DNA from: Pseudomonas amygdali
GTDB taxonomy: Bacteria > Pseudomonadota > Gammaproteobacteria > Pseudomonadales > Pseudomonadaceae
DNA: 64,000 bases
NCBI RefSeq assembly: GCF_002699855.1
Contig: NZ_LKBW01000057.1
Coordinates: forward strand, 1-64,000
Direction of reading: 5' to 3'
How positions within the stretch are numbered: the stretch's first letter is position 1; the number at the start of each line of letters is the position of its first letter. Positions 9,930 through 19,234 of the stretch are shown one piece after another. The position numbers were made by a program, and so were the translations under genes. The notes under the pieces are model-generated. The model saw only the letters and a list, made by a program, of their open reading frames with translations, did not search any database and had not been told where the DNA came from.

Positions 9930-10640
9930 TCAGGCCGCAGCGGCCATGTTGCGGGTCAGGCCTTGCAGGGTGCGGTTCAGGCGCACCTGCAGTTCATTGC
10001 CGAAGCTGTAGTAACGGGCCGTGAGCGTCTGGCCACGCGCGGCAAAACGGTTGTAGGCGATAACGGCAGGAATGGCGGCGAACAGGCCGATGGCCGTGGC
10101 AATCAAGGCTTCGGCAATACCCGGCGCGACCGTCGACAGTGTGGCCTGCTGCACTTGAGACAGGCCGATGAAGGAATTCATGATCCCCCAGACCGTGCCG
10201 AACAGGCCGATGTAGGGGCTGACCGAGCCGACCGTAGCGAGAAACTGCAGGCCTTTTTCCAGTTGCAGCTCCTGCTCGCTGATCGCGACCTGCAATGCGC
10301 GTTCGACGCCTGACAGCACTACGTCAGGCTCGATGCCGGGACGTGGCTTGAGTTGCACGTACTCGGCATAACCGGCGTTGAAGACGCGCTCGATACCGTC
10401 AGCGCCCTCTTGAGCCGAACGGCTGTCGGAGTACAGCGGTGCCAGCTCGGCTTCACCGCGAAAGCGCTGCTGAAACGCATCCAGTGTCCGCTCGTAATGG
10501 CCCAGCGCAAGACTGCGCTGGATGATCAGGTACCAGCTGACCAGCGAAGCGAGTAACAGAATCAGCATCACGGCCTTGACCAGCAGGCTGGCATCGCTGA
10601 TCAGGCCCCAGATAGTCATGTGTTCGAGGGTGGCGTGCAT
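9930..10640 (-). CDS. TolQ/ExbB-family proton-channel subunit
   Basis: Protein of 236 residues with three membrane helices (about 20-40, 135-160 and 170-195). The diagnostic segment TVGSVSPYIGLFGTVWGIMN is the MotA/TolQ/ExbB signature and is essentially TolQ-like. It makes the pentameric stator that, with the TolR/ExbD subunit, converts proton flow into work. In this window it has no tolA, tolB or pal beside it. Instead it lies directly behind phytase and a TonB-dependent receptor, so a TonB-type role in uptake is more likely than a Tol-Pal cell-division role. Confidence 0.88.
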   Translation of the reverse strand: MHATLEHMTIWGLISDASLLVKAVMLILLLASLVSWYLIIQRSLALGHYERTLDAFQQRFRGEAELAPLYSDSRSAQEGADGIERVFNAGYAEYVQLKPRPGIEPDVVLSGVERALQVAISEQELQLEKGLQFLATVGSVSPYIGLFGTVWGIMNSFIGLSQVQQATLSTVAPGIAEALIATAIGLFAAIPAVIAYNRFAARGQTLTARYYSFGNELQVRLNRTLQGLTRNMAAAA

Positions 10641-10695
10641 CGTGGTAGTCCTCTGTAATGGAACGAATGATTAGCACCGCTTGATGACAAACGAC

Positions 10696-12624
10696 TTACG
10701 GCAGCTTCAAGGTTTTCATCACCTCGGCCCACGGCACGAACTTGAAGTTCTGCGCCTGCTCGGGCATGCGTTTGCGCCCGTCCTGCACCACCAGCATGCC
10801 TTTGCTCCAGGGACCGCCGAGGTTCATGGAGGTCACTTCGATGCCGTCGGTTTCCGAGGTACCGTCAATCCCCGCGTTCGCGTTGAGACCGACCCGAAAA
10901 GCGCCGCGCAGTGCGTAAGGCGGCTCGGCATCGACCACCACGTAGCTGTCGTTGCCCTGACTGGAGATCACCAGATAGTCGTGCTTGTCACTCTGATACA
11001 GCGCCAGCCCCTCGACATCGGCATGCACCGCCTCGCCCACCTTGATCACACTGGAAAGCGTCGCAGGCTGATCCGCCCGCGCATCGACTTCCCAGACGCC
11101 AACGTCCTCTTCACCGAGAAACAGGCGTTGACGCTGGTCATCGGCCACGCAGCCTTCCGGCTGGGTGTCGACCTTGAAGCGGCGTACCAGCTCGCCTTTT
11201 GCCTTACCGTCGGACGCGCTGAGCCGATACTGGAGAAAGCTGCCGTCTTTACCGTTGGCGAAGGCGTACAGCTCGCCACTGGCAGGTTTGAACAGGCAGA
11301 CGCCATAGATTTCCGCCAATGGTGTGGGGATCTCTCCCGCTTCACGAATGACGCCGCTGGTCCGGTCGATGCTGAACAGGCTCAGGCTGTTGTGATCCCG
11401 GTTACTGGCTACCGCCAGGTCGACAGTCTTCTTGCCGAGCATGAAGCCTGGGCGTAGATCGACGTTGTTCAGGCGGCCTACCGGTAATTCCTGCAGCTGC
11501 TTGCCAGTCAGGTCATAAGCCAGCAGGCCCTGCTTTTTGTTGGTGCCCAACACGCGACTGAGCGCCGGATTTTTCGGGTGGACCCAAATGGCCGGGTCGT
11601 CGGCGGCGTCACCCTGACGCCCGACCGGCTGGCTCTGACTCGCCGCCATGACAGTCGGCAACGGCTTGGCGTTATTCACCGGTTTGGGCGACCAGCTCAG
11701 TTCCCCCTGATACAGGCGCTCGCCGTCATTGTCGTTAACCAACACCTGCAAGCTGTTCTTGCTCTCACGCACAGAAAGCCCTTCCGGCTTTTTCAGGCTC
11801 ATCAGCGACAGATCGGCCACCGGCGTCCAGTTCTCCAGCGATTCCTGCTGCTGATAGAGATGCAACGCCTTGCCTTTCGGGTCCAGCGCCAGCAAACCGC
11901 CCGGAACAATGGCCATTGCCCCCGCCGCCTGTTTCAAATCGCCAAACGGTTCGCGCAGAGCCACAGGCTGACGCGCGACCTCAGCCTCGGGGTGCGCCGG
12001 ATAAGCCCACCAACCGATGTTTTGTTCATTGACGAACAACCTGTGCGCAGCGTCATCGACCTGACAAAACTCGGCTTTGGGTGGTAGCGGCAGGTTGCGC
12101 ACCAGGCGTGGCGCGTCGTTCAGTCGATTATCTGCGCCAATCAGCCATTGTTCGCCCTTGCCCTCCTCGCCCACCAGAAACACAAACAGGTTGCTGGCGT
12201 CATCGCGGTACAGGCACAGACCGGCCACTGAATAATCGCGTGCGGGCAGATAAACCGGCTTTGACCAGTGTGCTCCGGTCGGATCGAGCTGGGTCAGCAT
12301 GGCCTGCTGGCGGGCATTATCCAGCGTTGCAATGAGCACACTTGAGCCTGTAGTAAGGCTGTCGACCCCTTGGAACGACCCCGGCATTTTCGCCAGCTCG
12401 CGGCCCTGCTCATCCAGCAGCAACAGACCGGCCTTGACGCTCGCGGCCAGGCGGCGGGTGCCGTCACTGCCCGGCAGAAAGCTCGCCGATTGAGCCTTGA
12501 ACGAAGCATTTTCAGCCCAGCGTGTCAGGTTCAGGTCCATCGGCGGCGAAGCGTGCGCAGCCCCGGCCGCAAGACAAAGCAGTAGCGCCAGGCACGCTGG
12601 CTTGGGTGATAACGAAATGATCAT
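10696..12624 (-). CDS. Beta-propeller phytase (3-phytase), two-domain
   Basis: Exported enzyme of 642 residues. A signal peptide (ACLALLLCLAAGAAHA) precedes two tandem propeller-like domains. The C-terminal half (about 330-640) is the canonical beta-propeller phytase domain: DAADDPAIWVHPKNP, GLLAYDLTGKQ, LNNVDLRPGF, HADVEGLALYQ and VISSQGNDSYVVVD. These acidic stretches are the calcium and phosphate-binding parts in this family. The N-terminal half is a diverged propeller. It would release phosphate from phytate (inositol hexakisphosphate), the plant phosphate store, in the periplasm or outside. It lies 37 bases after the TonB-dependent receptor and before the energy module, so uptake and hydrolysis are probably coupled. 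Confidence 0.9.
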   Translation of the reverse strand: MIISLSPKPACLALLLCLAAGAAHASPPMDLNLTRWAENASFKAQSASFLPGSDGTRRLAASVKAGLLLLDEQGRELAKMPGSFQGVDSLTTGSSVLIATLDNARQQAMLTQLDPTGAHWSKPVYLPARDYSVAGLCLYRDDASNLFVFLVGEEGKGEQWLIGADNRLNDAPRLVRNLPLPPKAEFCQVDDAAHRLFVNEQNIGWWAYPAHPEAEVARQPVALREPFGDLKQAAGAMAIVPGGLLALDPKGKALHLYQQQESLENWTPVADLSLMSLKKPEGLSVRESKNSLQVLVNDNDGERLYQGELSWSPKPVNNAKPLPTVMAASQSQPVGRQGDAADDPAIWVHPKNPALSRVLGTNKKQGLLAYDLTGKQLQELPVGRLNNVDLRPGFMLGKKTVDLAVASNRDHNSLSLFSIDRTSGVIREAGEIPTPLAEIYGVCLFKPASGELYAFANGKDGSFLQYRLSASDGKAKGELVRRFKVDTQPEGCVADDQRQRLFLGEEDVGVWEVDARADQPATLSSVIKVGEAVHADVEGLALYQSDKHDYLVISSQGNDSYVVVDAEPPYALRGAFRVGLNANAGIDGTSETDGIEVTSMNLGGPWSKGMLVVQDGRKRMPEQAQNFKFVPWAEVMKTLKLP

Positions 12625-12661
12625 GAACGGTTGAATCCTTTGAATGAGCGCGTCAGGTAGA

Positions 12662-15178
12662 TCAGAAGTGAGTGAAGGTCAGGCCGACTTTGTAGGTCGG
12701 GCCGTATTCTTCGTACTGGCCGTTGTAGGCGCGATGACCGCTGTAGACGAAATACGGCTGATCGGTGAGGTTCTGCGCCTCGAAGCTGACCTTGAGGTTC
12801 TTGGTCAGTGAATAGCGGGCGCTGAAATCGACGAAAGTCTGCGCATCCACGTACTGGTCGTGGTCCTTGTCGCCGATCGACGCCAACTCGTAGAGATAGG
12901 CCGATTTGTAGTTGGCGGACAGACGCAGACTCAGCTTGTCGTTCTCCCAGCCGAGCATGACGTTACCGACGGTTTTCGACTGGCTGGGCAGGTCGATGTC
13001 GCGCTTGCGGTTGGTGCCGGTGCTCTGGTCGAAACCGTTGATGCTCGCGTCGGAACGGCTCAACGTGGCGTTGGCGCCCAGCAGCAGACCGTTCCATGGC
13101 GATGGCAGCCAGTCGAGCTTTTGCGAATAGGCCAGTTCCAGGCCATAGAGCTTGGCCTTGTCGCCGTTGGCGTAGGTGTTGGCTTCGGAGAAGTTCGCCC
13201 ACTGCCCGGTGCCCGCCAGGTCGGTGTTGTAGACGAAATTCTGGATGTCCTTGTAGAACACGAACGCCGACACCGTCCCCGCTCGGCCCATGAAGTGTTC
13301 GATGCCCAGGTCAAGGTTGCTCGACTCCAGCGGCTTCAGATTCGGGTTACCGAAAGAGGCTTCGTCATCGTCGATCACAAAGCCCGGCGCCAGTTGCCCG
13401 AACGTCGGGCGCACCACGGTTTTGGTCCAGGCGGCGCGTAACTGGGTGCTCTTGTCGATCTGATAACGGGCATGCAGACCTGGTAACCAGTGGTGATAGC
13501 GGCGGTTGGTGGTACTGGACTCGAATGCCCCATCGCGCACGCCAGTTCCTTTGGCGTCCATCTCCGTGCCCTCGTAACGCAGACCGGCGATGAAGCGCCA
13601 TTTATCGACATCCAGCGTATTCATGAAGTAACCGGCATTGATGTCTTCGTTGATCTTGAAGTCATTGGCCCGGCTTTCCGACGCGTCGTAGGCGTCGGCG
13701 GCGTTCAGGCCGCCGATCAGGCCCTTGACCGCAGTGGGACTGATACCGCTGCCGAAATTGCCCAGTCGATAGTCGATGGTGCCTTTCTGGAACTGTGTCA
13801 GGTTGAGTTGCTGATCGCTGAAACCCTGATCATCGAAATCGTCGTATTTCCAGACTTCCAGATCGTTGCTTTTGTCGCGTCGGCTGACCTTGCCGCCAAA
13901 CTTGAACTGCGAGGCATAGCCCTTGAAGTCGTAATCGCGGGCCAGGTCGAGGCGCACGTTCTTCTCGGTGTCTTTGGTGTACTGCTTTTCCCGGTCGACC
14001 TTGTCCAGAGTAAAGTTCGAATTGTCGTAGAACGAGGGATCGATGATGGGCCTTGGCTTGTCGCGGTCGTAGAAACCGGTGTCGGCAAAATCATCGTTGC
14101 CCACGAATGTGGCCCCGGCAATATGGCTAGGGCTGTCTTCACTGGACTCGCTGTAACCGGCCTGGCCGCTGAGCGTCCACAGGCCGACCATACGTTCGCC
14201 ACCGAACACGTAGGACTGGATTTCCTGAGTTTCGGTGCGCGCCTTGAGCTTGCGCGTGCCCTCGGCATCGCCGGTCTGCCCTGCGCTCTGGGCATTGGCA
14301 AATTCGAAACCGTTGGTGGTGCGCACCTCATCATCCTTGAAACGGCTGTACAGGGTGCGCAGGTAGTATTTGCTGAGGTCATCGGGTTTGTAATCGAAGT
14401 TAAGACCACCCCCGGTGCGCTCGCGGCTGATGTCGTAGTCGCGTTGTTCAAACGATTGCAGTCGCGAGCCGTCCCAGTCTCCGCCGGTCTCGACGTTGTC
14501 GGAGCCGAAATCACGCTTCTGCCAGCTCAGTGCTGCCGCCACACCGAAGTTGTCGATGCCGTCGCCAAGGCTGAAACGATTGCTCGCCGCGCCAGAAAAC
14601 TTGGGGCTGGTCTGGTGGGTGTTCTTGTCGTAGCTGGCTTCGCTGCTGCCGGTGTAGAACAGCCCTTTGTGGTTGAAGGCAGAGAGACTTTCGACATCGA
14701 CTGTACCGCCCAGCGAGTTGGCGTCCATGTCCGGGGTCAGGGTTTTGATCACTGACAGTGACTGCACCAGTTCGGCAGGCAGCACATCCAGCGCTACGGC
14801 GCGTCGGCCACTTTCCGGGGCAGGCACCAGCGTGCCGTTGATGGTCACGCTGTTGAGGTCAGGCGCCAGTCCCCTGACGGTGACAAAGCGCCCCTCGCCC
14901 TGATCGCGCTCGACGCTGACGCCCGGCATGCGTTGCACTGCTTCGGCGACGTTCTGGTCCGGTAACTGCGCAACACCGTCGGCATGCACCACGCTCTTGA
15001 TGCTGTCGGAGCTGCGTTGCTCCTTGAGCGCGTTGTCGATACTCGCCGCCTGCCCGACCACTTGCACGTGCTCGGTGGTATCGGCTTCGGCCGCCTGTAA
15101 ACGTTCGCTGGCAATGGCAAATGCCAGCGCGCTGAGTGTGAAGCCGACCAGTTGAGCCCTGCTGCGACGCCTGTGCAT
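12662..15178 (-). CDS. TonB-dependent outer-membrane receptor of the phytase operon
   Basis: Receptor of 838 residues. After the signal peptide it has a TonB-box-like start (TTEHVQVVGQA), a plug domain (LPDQNVAEAVQRMPGVSVER, VTVRGLAPDLNSVTINGT) and a 22-strand-type barrel ending in an aromatic residue (YKVGLTFTHF). The plug wording fits the TIGR01782 group found with polymer and sugar substrates rather than classical siderophore receptors; there is no N-terminal signalling extension. The ATG at 15178 has GGGGGAGG 7 bases before it, a very strong ribosome site. As first gene of a five-gene minus-strand set with phytase, it probably binds phytate or its metal complex (inference). Confidence 0.88.
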   Translation of the reverse strand: MHRRRSRAQLVGFTLSALAFAIASERLQAAEADTTEHVQVVGQAASIDNALKEQRSSDSIKSVVHADGVAQLPDQNVAEAVQRMPGVSVERDQGEGRFVTVRGLAPDLNSVTINGTLVPAPESGRRAVALDVLPAELVQSLSVIKTLTPDMDANSLGGTVDVESLSAFNHKGLFYTGSSEASYDKNTHQTSPKFSGAASNRFSLGDGIDNFGVAAALSWQKRDFGSDNVETGGDWDGSRLQSFEQRDYDISRERTGGGLNFDYKPDDLSKYYLRTLYSRFKDDEVRTTNGFEFANAQSAGQTGDAEGTRKLKARTETQEIQSYVFGGERMVGLWTLSGQAGYSESSEDSPSHIAGATFVGNDDFADTGFYDRDKPRPIIDPSFYDNSNFTLDKVDREKQYTKDTEKNVRLDLARDYDFKGYASQFKFGGKVSRRDKSNDLEVWKYDDFDDQGFSDQQLNLTQFQKGTIDYRLGNFGSGISPTAVKGLIGGLNAADAYDASESRANDFKINEDINAGYFMNTLDVDKWRFIAGLRYEGTEMDAKGTGVRDGAFESSTTNRRYHHWLPGLHARYQIDKSTQLRAAWTKTVVRPTFGQLAPGFVIDDDEASFGNPNLKPLESSNLDLGIEHFMGRAGTVSAFVFYKDIQNFVYNTDLAGTGQWANFSEANTYANGDKAKLYGLELAYSQKLDWLPSPWNGLLLGANATLSRSDASINGFDQSTGTNRKRDIDLPSQSKTVGNVMLGWENDKLSLRLSANYKSAYLYELASIGDKDHDQYVDAQTFVDFSARYSLTKNLKVSFEAQNLTDQPYFVYSGHRAYNGQYEEYGPTYKVGLTFTHF

Positions 15179-15701
15179 GTTAAGTCCTCCCCCATAATCC
15201 CGACAGGCCAGGCAAATGACCCGGCAACTGGAGGCGCAAGCTAGAGCCGCGCAGTGACGGTTCTGTGACAGGTAACGGGCGCAGGGGCTGGAAACAGCGG
15301 GTTTGAGGGTGATTTGGCAGGCAAATGAGCTGATTTGACTTTCAGGCGGGGCTGGCCGGAATCAAAAGCCGATGTGCGTATGACTCTCGTACCAACGCTC
15401 CGCGTTGGAACGCAGTTCGTGACGCTCTGCGTCGCCAGTGCCACCGTGATCGAGAAGCACGTATGGCGACCTCCTGCAGACGCATCATGACATTGTGCTG
15501 CTCCGGAGACTTGTGACGCAAAGCGTCACGAACCGCATGCATTCGGCAGGCGAACCAGCCGGGTGGCGGTCAGGCGCGTAGAAAAAACCTGCAACACACG
15601 TGAGCTGATTCGACCTTTCGCGGTCCGCGTTACCCGTCACCGAAGTGTCATGTACATCTGTTCTGCTGGCCGATAACCAGCAGCTCGGGAGCCGTCTTTT
15701 C
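15179..15701. other. Intergenic region with dispersed-repeat hairpins
   Basis: No gene is seen. The left part should hold the promoter of the phytase operon. From about 15385 to 15535 there is a repeat element, listed separately. The right part precedes the GGDEF gene; GGGAG at 15687-15691 is its likely ribosome site. Confidence 0.5.
15385..15535. repeat. Dispersed 'gctccgcgt' repeat, copy 1
   Basis: Cluster of small perfect hairpins: CCAACGC/GCGTTGG (15392-15408), GACGC/GCGTC (15421-15433) and GTGACGC/GCGTCAC (15513-15529). The same modules recur at 27841-28192 and 35690-35775, always between genes. Confidence 0.65.
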
Positions 15702-16616
15702 ATGTTCAGGATCATCCAACCCCATCGCTGGAAACTCGCTGCGTTGATGGTCGCTTCCAACCTGGGCCTGCTGGCCTTTCTGGCATTTGGCAACGTCAAA
15801 CAGGTCAGCGAATGGCAATGGCTGGACATCGTCGGCGAAGGCGGCTCCGCGCTGCTGTCGCTGGTCTGGCTGTTTCTGGTGTTCAAGAGCCGACCAGCCG
15901 GTCGGGTCACCAATTACCTGTCGACAGGCCTCAGCTGTGTGTTCTTTTCCTGGTGGATCGACGCGCTGGATGAGTTCATTCGCCTGCCCAGCCACATCCA
16001 GTGGGGTCACTGGCTGGAATCCGGACCGATGCCAATCGGCCTTATCCTGCTGACCCTCGGTATCTATCACTGGCATCGCGAGCAACTGGCGATCAGCGCG
16101 CAGATGGAAAAGCGCGAGCGTGGCTTTCGTGAGCATCGGCTTTACGACAAGCTCACACCGCTGGGCAGCGCCGACTATCTGAAACGCCAACTGGTTGTCA
16201 GCCTTGAAGAAAGCCTCTGCCAGCAGCAACCGTTGTCGCTGGTGGTACTGGATGTGGATGACTTCAGCGCGATCAATAACGCATTCGGTCATGCCGAGGG
16301 CGATGAGGTTCTATCGGCGCTCAGCCATCTGTTGGTACTCAATTTGCGCCGCCAGGACCTGCTCTGCCGTCTGGCGGGCGACCGGTTTGTGTTGTTGTTG
16401 CCCAATACCGGAGAGAGTCAGGCGAAACTGCTGGCGCTGGAGCTGCAACAGGCGGTTGCCAGCCTGGCGCACAAGACTCGGCAACAAGGTGAACGCATTC
16501 AACTGTCGGCCAGCGTGGCGGTGGTCATGGCCCTCAATGAAACGCCGGACAACCTGCTGCGTCGCCTCAACCTGTCGCTGGCCCGCGCCCGACGTCCCCT
16601 GACCCGTACTGCCTGA
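15702..16616 (+). CDS. Membrane GGDEF-domain protein, degenerate active site
   Basis: Protein of 304 residues with four membrane helices in the first 125 residues and a GGDEF-fold domain in the C-terminal half (LSLVVLDVDDFSAINNAFGH, AEGDEVLSALSH). The catalytic signature that should read GG(D/E)EF is AGDRF at residues 225-229. Diguanylate cyclases need both glycines and the acidic residue, so cyclic-di-GMP synthesis is unlikely. A role in binding GTP or c-di-GMP, or in protein contact, remains possible. I chose ATG 15702 (GGGAG 10 bases before it; hydrophobic helix follows) over GTG 15645. The AraC-type gene begins 9 bases after the stop, so the two are probably co-transcribed. Confidence 0.85.
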   Translation: MFRIIQPHRWKLAALMVASNLGLLAFLAFGNVKQVSEWQWLDIVGEGGSALLSLVWLFLVFKSRPAGRVTNYLSTGLSCVFFSWWIDALDEFIRLPSHIQWGHWLESGPMPIGLILLTLGIYHWHREQLAISAQMEKRERGFREHRLYDKLTPLGSADYLKRQLVVSLEESLCQQQPLSLVVLDVDDFSAINNAFGHAEGDEVLSALSHLLVLNLRRQDLLCRLAGDRFVLLLPNTGESQAKLLALELQQAVASLAHKTRQQGERIQLSASVAVVMALNETPDNLLRRLNLSLARARRPLTRTA

Positions 16617-16625
16617 GCGACTGCC

Positions 16626-17663
16626 GTGACTCTCAAAAGTGACTGGTACGAAGCCGACAGCCGCTTCATCCCCGGCCATTACCAGCCGGCTACGCTGATT
16701 GATCTGGCCTTGTCGCGCGGGATCGACAGCCATCGCCTGCTCAAAGGCACAGGCCTGTTCTACGAAGACATCGTTGCGGGCAAGACGCGGCTCAGTGCGC
16801 AGCAATTCTTCGTTCTGATCGGTAACGCGCAACGCCAGATGGAAGCCGACGACACCAGTTTCCTGTTCGGCCAGCGACTGTTTCCCGGCCATTACGGCGC
16901 CGCAAGCCATGCGCTGCGTCATGCGCAAAACCTGCATCAGGCGCTGGAAATCCTCATCCACCAGCATGCGCTGCTCAGCCCGCTGCTGACGCCGCGTCTG
17001 GAGCTGGATGAGCATTTTGCCTACCTTTACTGGCTGGACAGTTGCGGCGCTGGCGAACAGCAACGCTTCCTGCTGGAGGCCGGTATGACTGCACTGGTCG
17101 CGATGAGTCAGTTGCTCAGCGGGGAACGGCTGCCGTGGGAATGCAGTTTCTGTCACGAGGAACCGCGCTACATCGAACAATACTGGGTGCATCTGGGCGA
17201 GAACACGGCATTTCGCCGCCCGCTGGACATGATGCGCCTGCCCCGGCATTACCTCACCCGCGCGTGGCCAGGCGCATCACCCATCGCCGTGCAGGTCGCA
17301 CAACAGGAAGCCGCCGGGCAACTCGCTGCGCTGGGTATGCCATTCAGCCTGCTGGACCGGTTACACCAGCACCTGCGTGACAACGTGCGCCAGGCTACCA
17401 GCCTGGAACAGGTTGCAAATGCCTTCGCCATGAGCCCGGCTACGCTGAAGCGCAAGCTACACAAACACGGCACCAGCTTTCAGGCCCAGCACGACCTGGC
17501 GCGCAAGCATGTCGCGCTGTACCTGTATCAGATCAAGGGGCTGAGCAACGAGGCTGTGGCGGACTACCTGAACTTCAACGATCCGGCCAACTTCCGCCGC
17601 TCGTTCAAACGCTGGACCGGCAGTACACCGACCTTGATCCAGCGCCTGTTCAATTTCGACTGA
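16626..17663 (+). CDS. AraC-family regulator with arabinose-binding-like N-terminal domain
   Basis: Transcription regulator of 345 residues. The N-terminal 230 residues match the Arabinose_bd/OruR-type domain (YQPATLIDLALSRGIDSHRLL). The C-terminal AraC helix-turn-helix pair is complete (LEQVANAFAMSPATLKRKLHKHG, then LSNEAVADYLNFNDPANFRRSF, GSTPTLIQR). The start is GTG 16626, only 9 bases past the GGDEF gene, so they likely form a unit. It is convergent with the response regulator at 17671. The effector is not known. Confidence 0.88.
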   Translation: MTLKSDWYEADSRFIPGHYQPATLIDLALSRGIDSHRLLKGTGLFYEDIVAGKTRLSAQQFFVLIGNAQRQMEADDTSFLFGQRLFPGHYGAASHALRHAQNLHQALEILIHQHALLSPLLTPRLELDEHFAYLYWLDSCGAGEQQRFLLEAGMTALVAMSQLLSGERLPWECSFCHEEPRYIEQYWVHLGENTAFRRPLDMMRLPRHYLTRAWPGASPIAVQVAQQEAAGQLAALGMPFSLLDRLHQHLRDNVRQATSLEQVANAFAMSPATLKRKLHKHGTSFQAQHDLARKHVALYLYQIKGLSNEAVADYLNFNDPANFRRSFKRWTGSTPTLIQRLFNFD

Positions 17664-17670
17664 GCAGGCT

Positions 17671-18345
17671 TCAGCGCTGTACACACAACTTGTAACCCAG
17701 GCCATGAGCGGTATGCAGCAACGGCGTCTCGTGGTCGCCGTCCAGCACCCGCCTAAGGATATGAATGTTGCTGCGCAGGCTACTGCTGTTCGGGGCATCA
17801 CGCCCCCAAAGCACTTCTTCCAGCTCGGATCGCTTCACGATATGGGGACTTTTGCGCATCAACAATTCCAACAGCTTCATGTTGGTCGGGTTGAGCTTCA
17901 AAGGCACACCGTTGCGGGTTATCTCAAGGGTATCCAGATCGAAGTGCAGGTCAGCGACCACCATCACCCGGTTATCCTTGCGCTGGCGTCGGCCCACCAC
18001 CGCTTCGACCCGGGCGAGCACCTCGGACATTGCAAACGGTTTGGTGATGTAATCATCGGCACCCACCTTGAAGCCGGTAAGACGGTCATCCAGCTCATCC
18101 CGCGCACTGAGCATCACAATGGCGACTTCGGACTTCGAATACTGGCGCAGACTGCGGCAAATCTGGTTGCCGTCAATGCCCGGCAACATGATGTCGAGGA
18201 TGATCGCGTCGAAGCGCTTCGAGGCCGCCAGGTGCAGCCCGCTCAGGCCGTCCAGCGCACCTTCTACCGCGTGCCCCCTGAGTTCGAAGAATTCCAGCAG
18301 GTTATCGTGAATGTCACGGTGGTCTTCAATAACCAGAATGTTCAT
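17671..18345 (-). CDS. OmpR-family response regulator without a kinase partner
   Basis: Response regulator of 224 residues: receiver with acidic Glu7/Asp8, phospho-acceptor Asp51 in IILDIMLPGIDG and Lys102 in YITKPF, then a winged-helix DNA-binding domain ending LLHTAHGLGYKLCVQR. ATG 18345 has AAGG 8 bases upstream. No histidine kinase is adjacent. Instead it is the third gene behind a histidine phosphatase and a PAP2 phosphatase, with a 19-base gap, so these should be transcribed together. Inference: it may report on envelope or lipid modification by the two phosphatases, or be driven by a distant kinase. Confidence 0.88.
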   Translation of the reverse strand: MNILVIEDHRDIHDNLLEFFELRGHAVEGALDGLSGLHLAASKRFDAIILDIMLPGIDGNQICRSLRQYSKSEVAIVMLSARDELDDRLTGFKVGADDYITKPFAMSEVLARVEAVVGRRQRKDNRVMVVADLHFDLDTLEITRNGVPLKLNPTNMKLLELLMRKSPHIVKRSELEEVLWGRDAPNSSSLRSNIHILRRVLDGDHETPLLHTAHGLGYKLCVQR

Positions 18346-18364
18346 TGCAGCGCCTTCTTGTTTT

Positions 18365-19234
18365 CTACCCGGCCGAGCGGGACCCTGTTGCCATTGAATC
18401 GGCAGGTTGAGTAAAAAATTCATCACGCCGACCGGAAACCGCAGCGTTACGAATTGGCTGTTGCAACCTGGATCGTCCATAAAAGCACAGTGCGACCAGC
18501 AGCGTGCTCAGCCACACCACGATACCCGCCCAGAACGTGTGCGACATAAAGTGCCAGCCTTGCAGCACCCGCGTAGTGCCGTAGATCATGCCAAGTACGA
18601 GAATGCCCGCCAGCAGGATGTTGGAATGATGCCAGCAGTAGCGCCGAGCCACAAAGTACAAGGCCAGCAGACTGAATGCGCTTGACGCATGACCGCCCGG
18701 CCAGCAACGCCCGGCACCGGCTTCATGCAGAAAATTGAAGTTTCGGAACCACTCGATGTGCGCCTCGCTGCCACCGTACAAGGTGGTTTCAACGGGACAG
18801 TACACACTAGTGTGGCTTTTCAGGTAATGGATCATGCCGGTGCTTAGCGCAAAGGCAACGATCACGAAAAAGAAGTCCAGCCGATGCCTGCGCGTAAAGC
18901 GCAGAAGCGCCTCTGTCCGGGAACCCGACAGGCGCCTCATGAAGCGCGAACCGGCCTTTTTTTCCAGTAAAGGCCAGACGAACGACAGCATCGCACCGAT
19001 GATCGCCAACTCTCCGGTCCAGTCCGGGATGATTCGCGCCCACTTGTGCGTGATGGTCTCGAACAGGTGCATCTGCCCGATGGGAAATACTCCGGCTGCC
19101 GAATCAAAAAACAGGTCACTCAACTGTCGGTCAATACTGGTCAGGTCGAATGTCACGAAGACCAGTAGAGCGAAAAACACGGGCACACCCAGATTGACGG
19201 CGTAAAACCGCAGCCTGGGGCTGGAAGATGTCAT
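18365..19234 (-). CDS. PAP2-family membrane phosphatase
   Basis: Integral membrane phosphatase of about 289 residues. The three PAP2 motifs are present: KSHTSVYCP (motif 1 region), CWPGGHASSAFS (motif 2 with the catalytic His of PGGHASS) and RVLQGWHFMSHTFWAG (motif 3 with two His). The family removes phosphate from lipids such as lipid A, undecaprenyl or phosphatidyl phosphates; lipid A 1-phosphatase (LpxE-like) activity is one possibility. ATG 19234 overlaps the stop of the upstream phosphatase gene (ATGA), implying coupling; an ATG at 19267 is the alternative. Confidence 0.85.
   Translation of the reverse strand: MTSSSPRLRFYAVNLGVPVFFALLVFVTFDLTSIDRQLSDLFFDSAAGVFPIGQMHLFETITHKWARIIPDWTGELAIIGAMLSFVWPLLEKKAGSRFMRRLSGSRTEALLRFTRRHRLDFFFVIVAFALSTGMIHYLKSHTSVYCPVETTLYGGSEAHIEWFRNFNFLHEAGAGRCWPGGHASSAFSLLALYFVARRYCWHHSNILLAGILVLGMIYGTTRVLQGWHFMSHTFWAGIVVWLSTLLVALCFYGRSRLQQPIRNAAVSGRRDEFFTQPADSMATGSRSAG

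Noticed and set aside
13490..14755. Plus-strand frame of about 420 codons opposite the TonB-dependent receptor
   Set aside because: Antisense shadow of the receptor, low-complexity Val/Ala/Gly composition, no domain.
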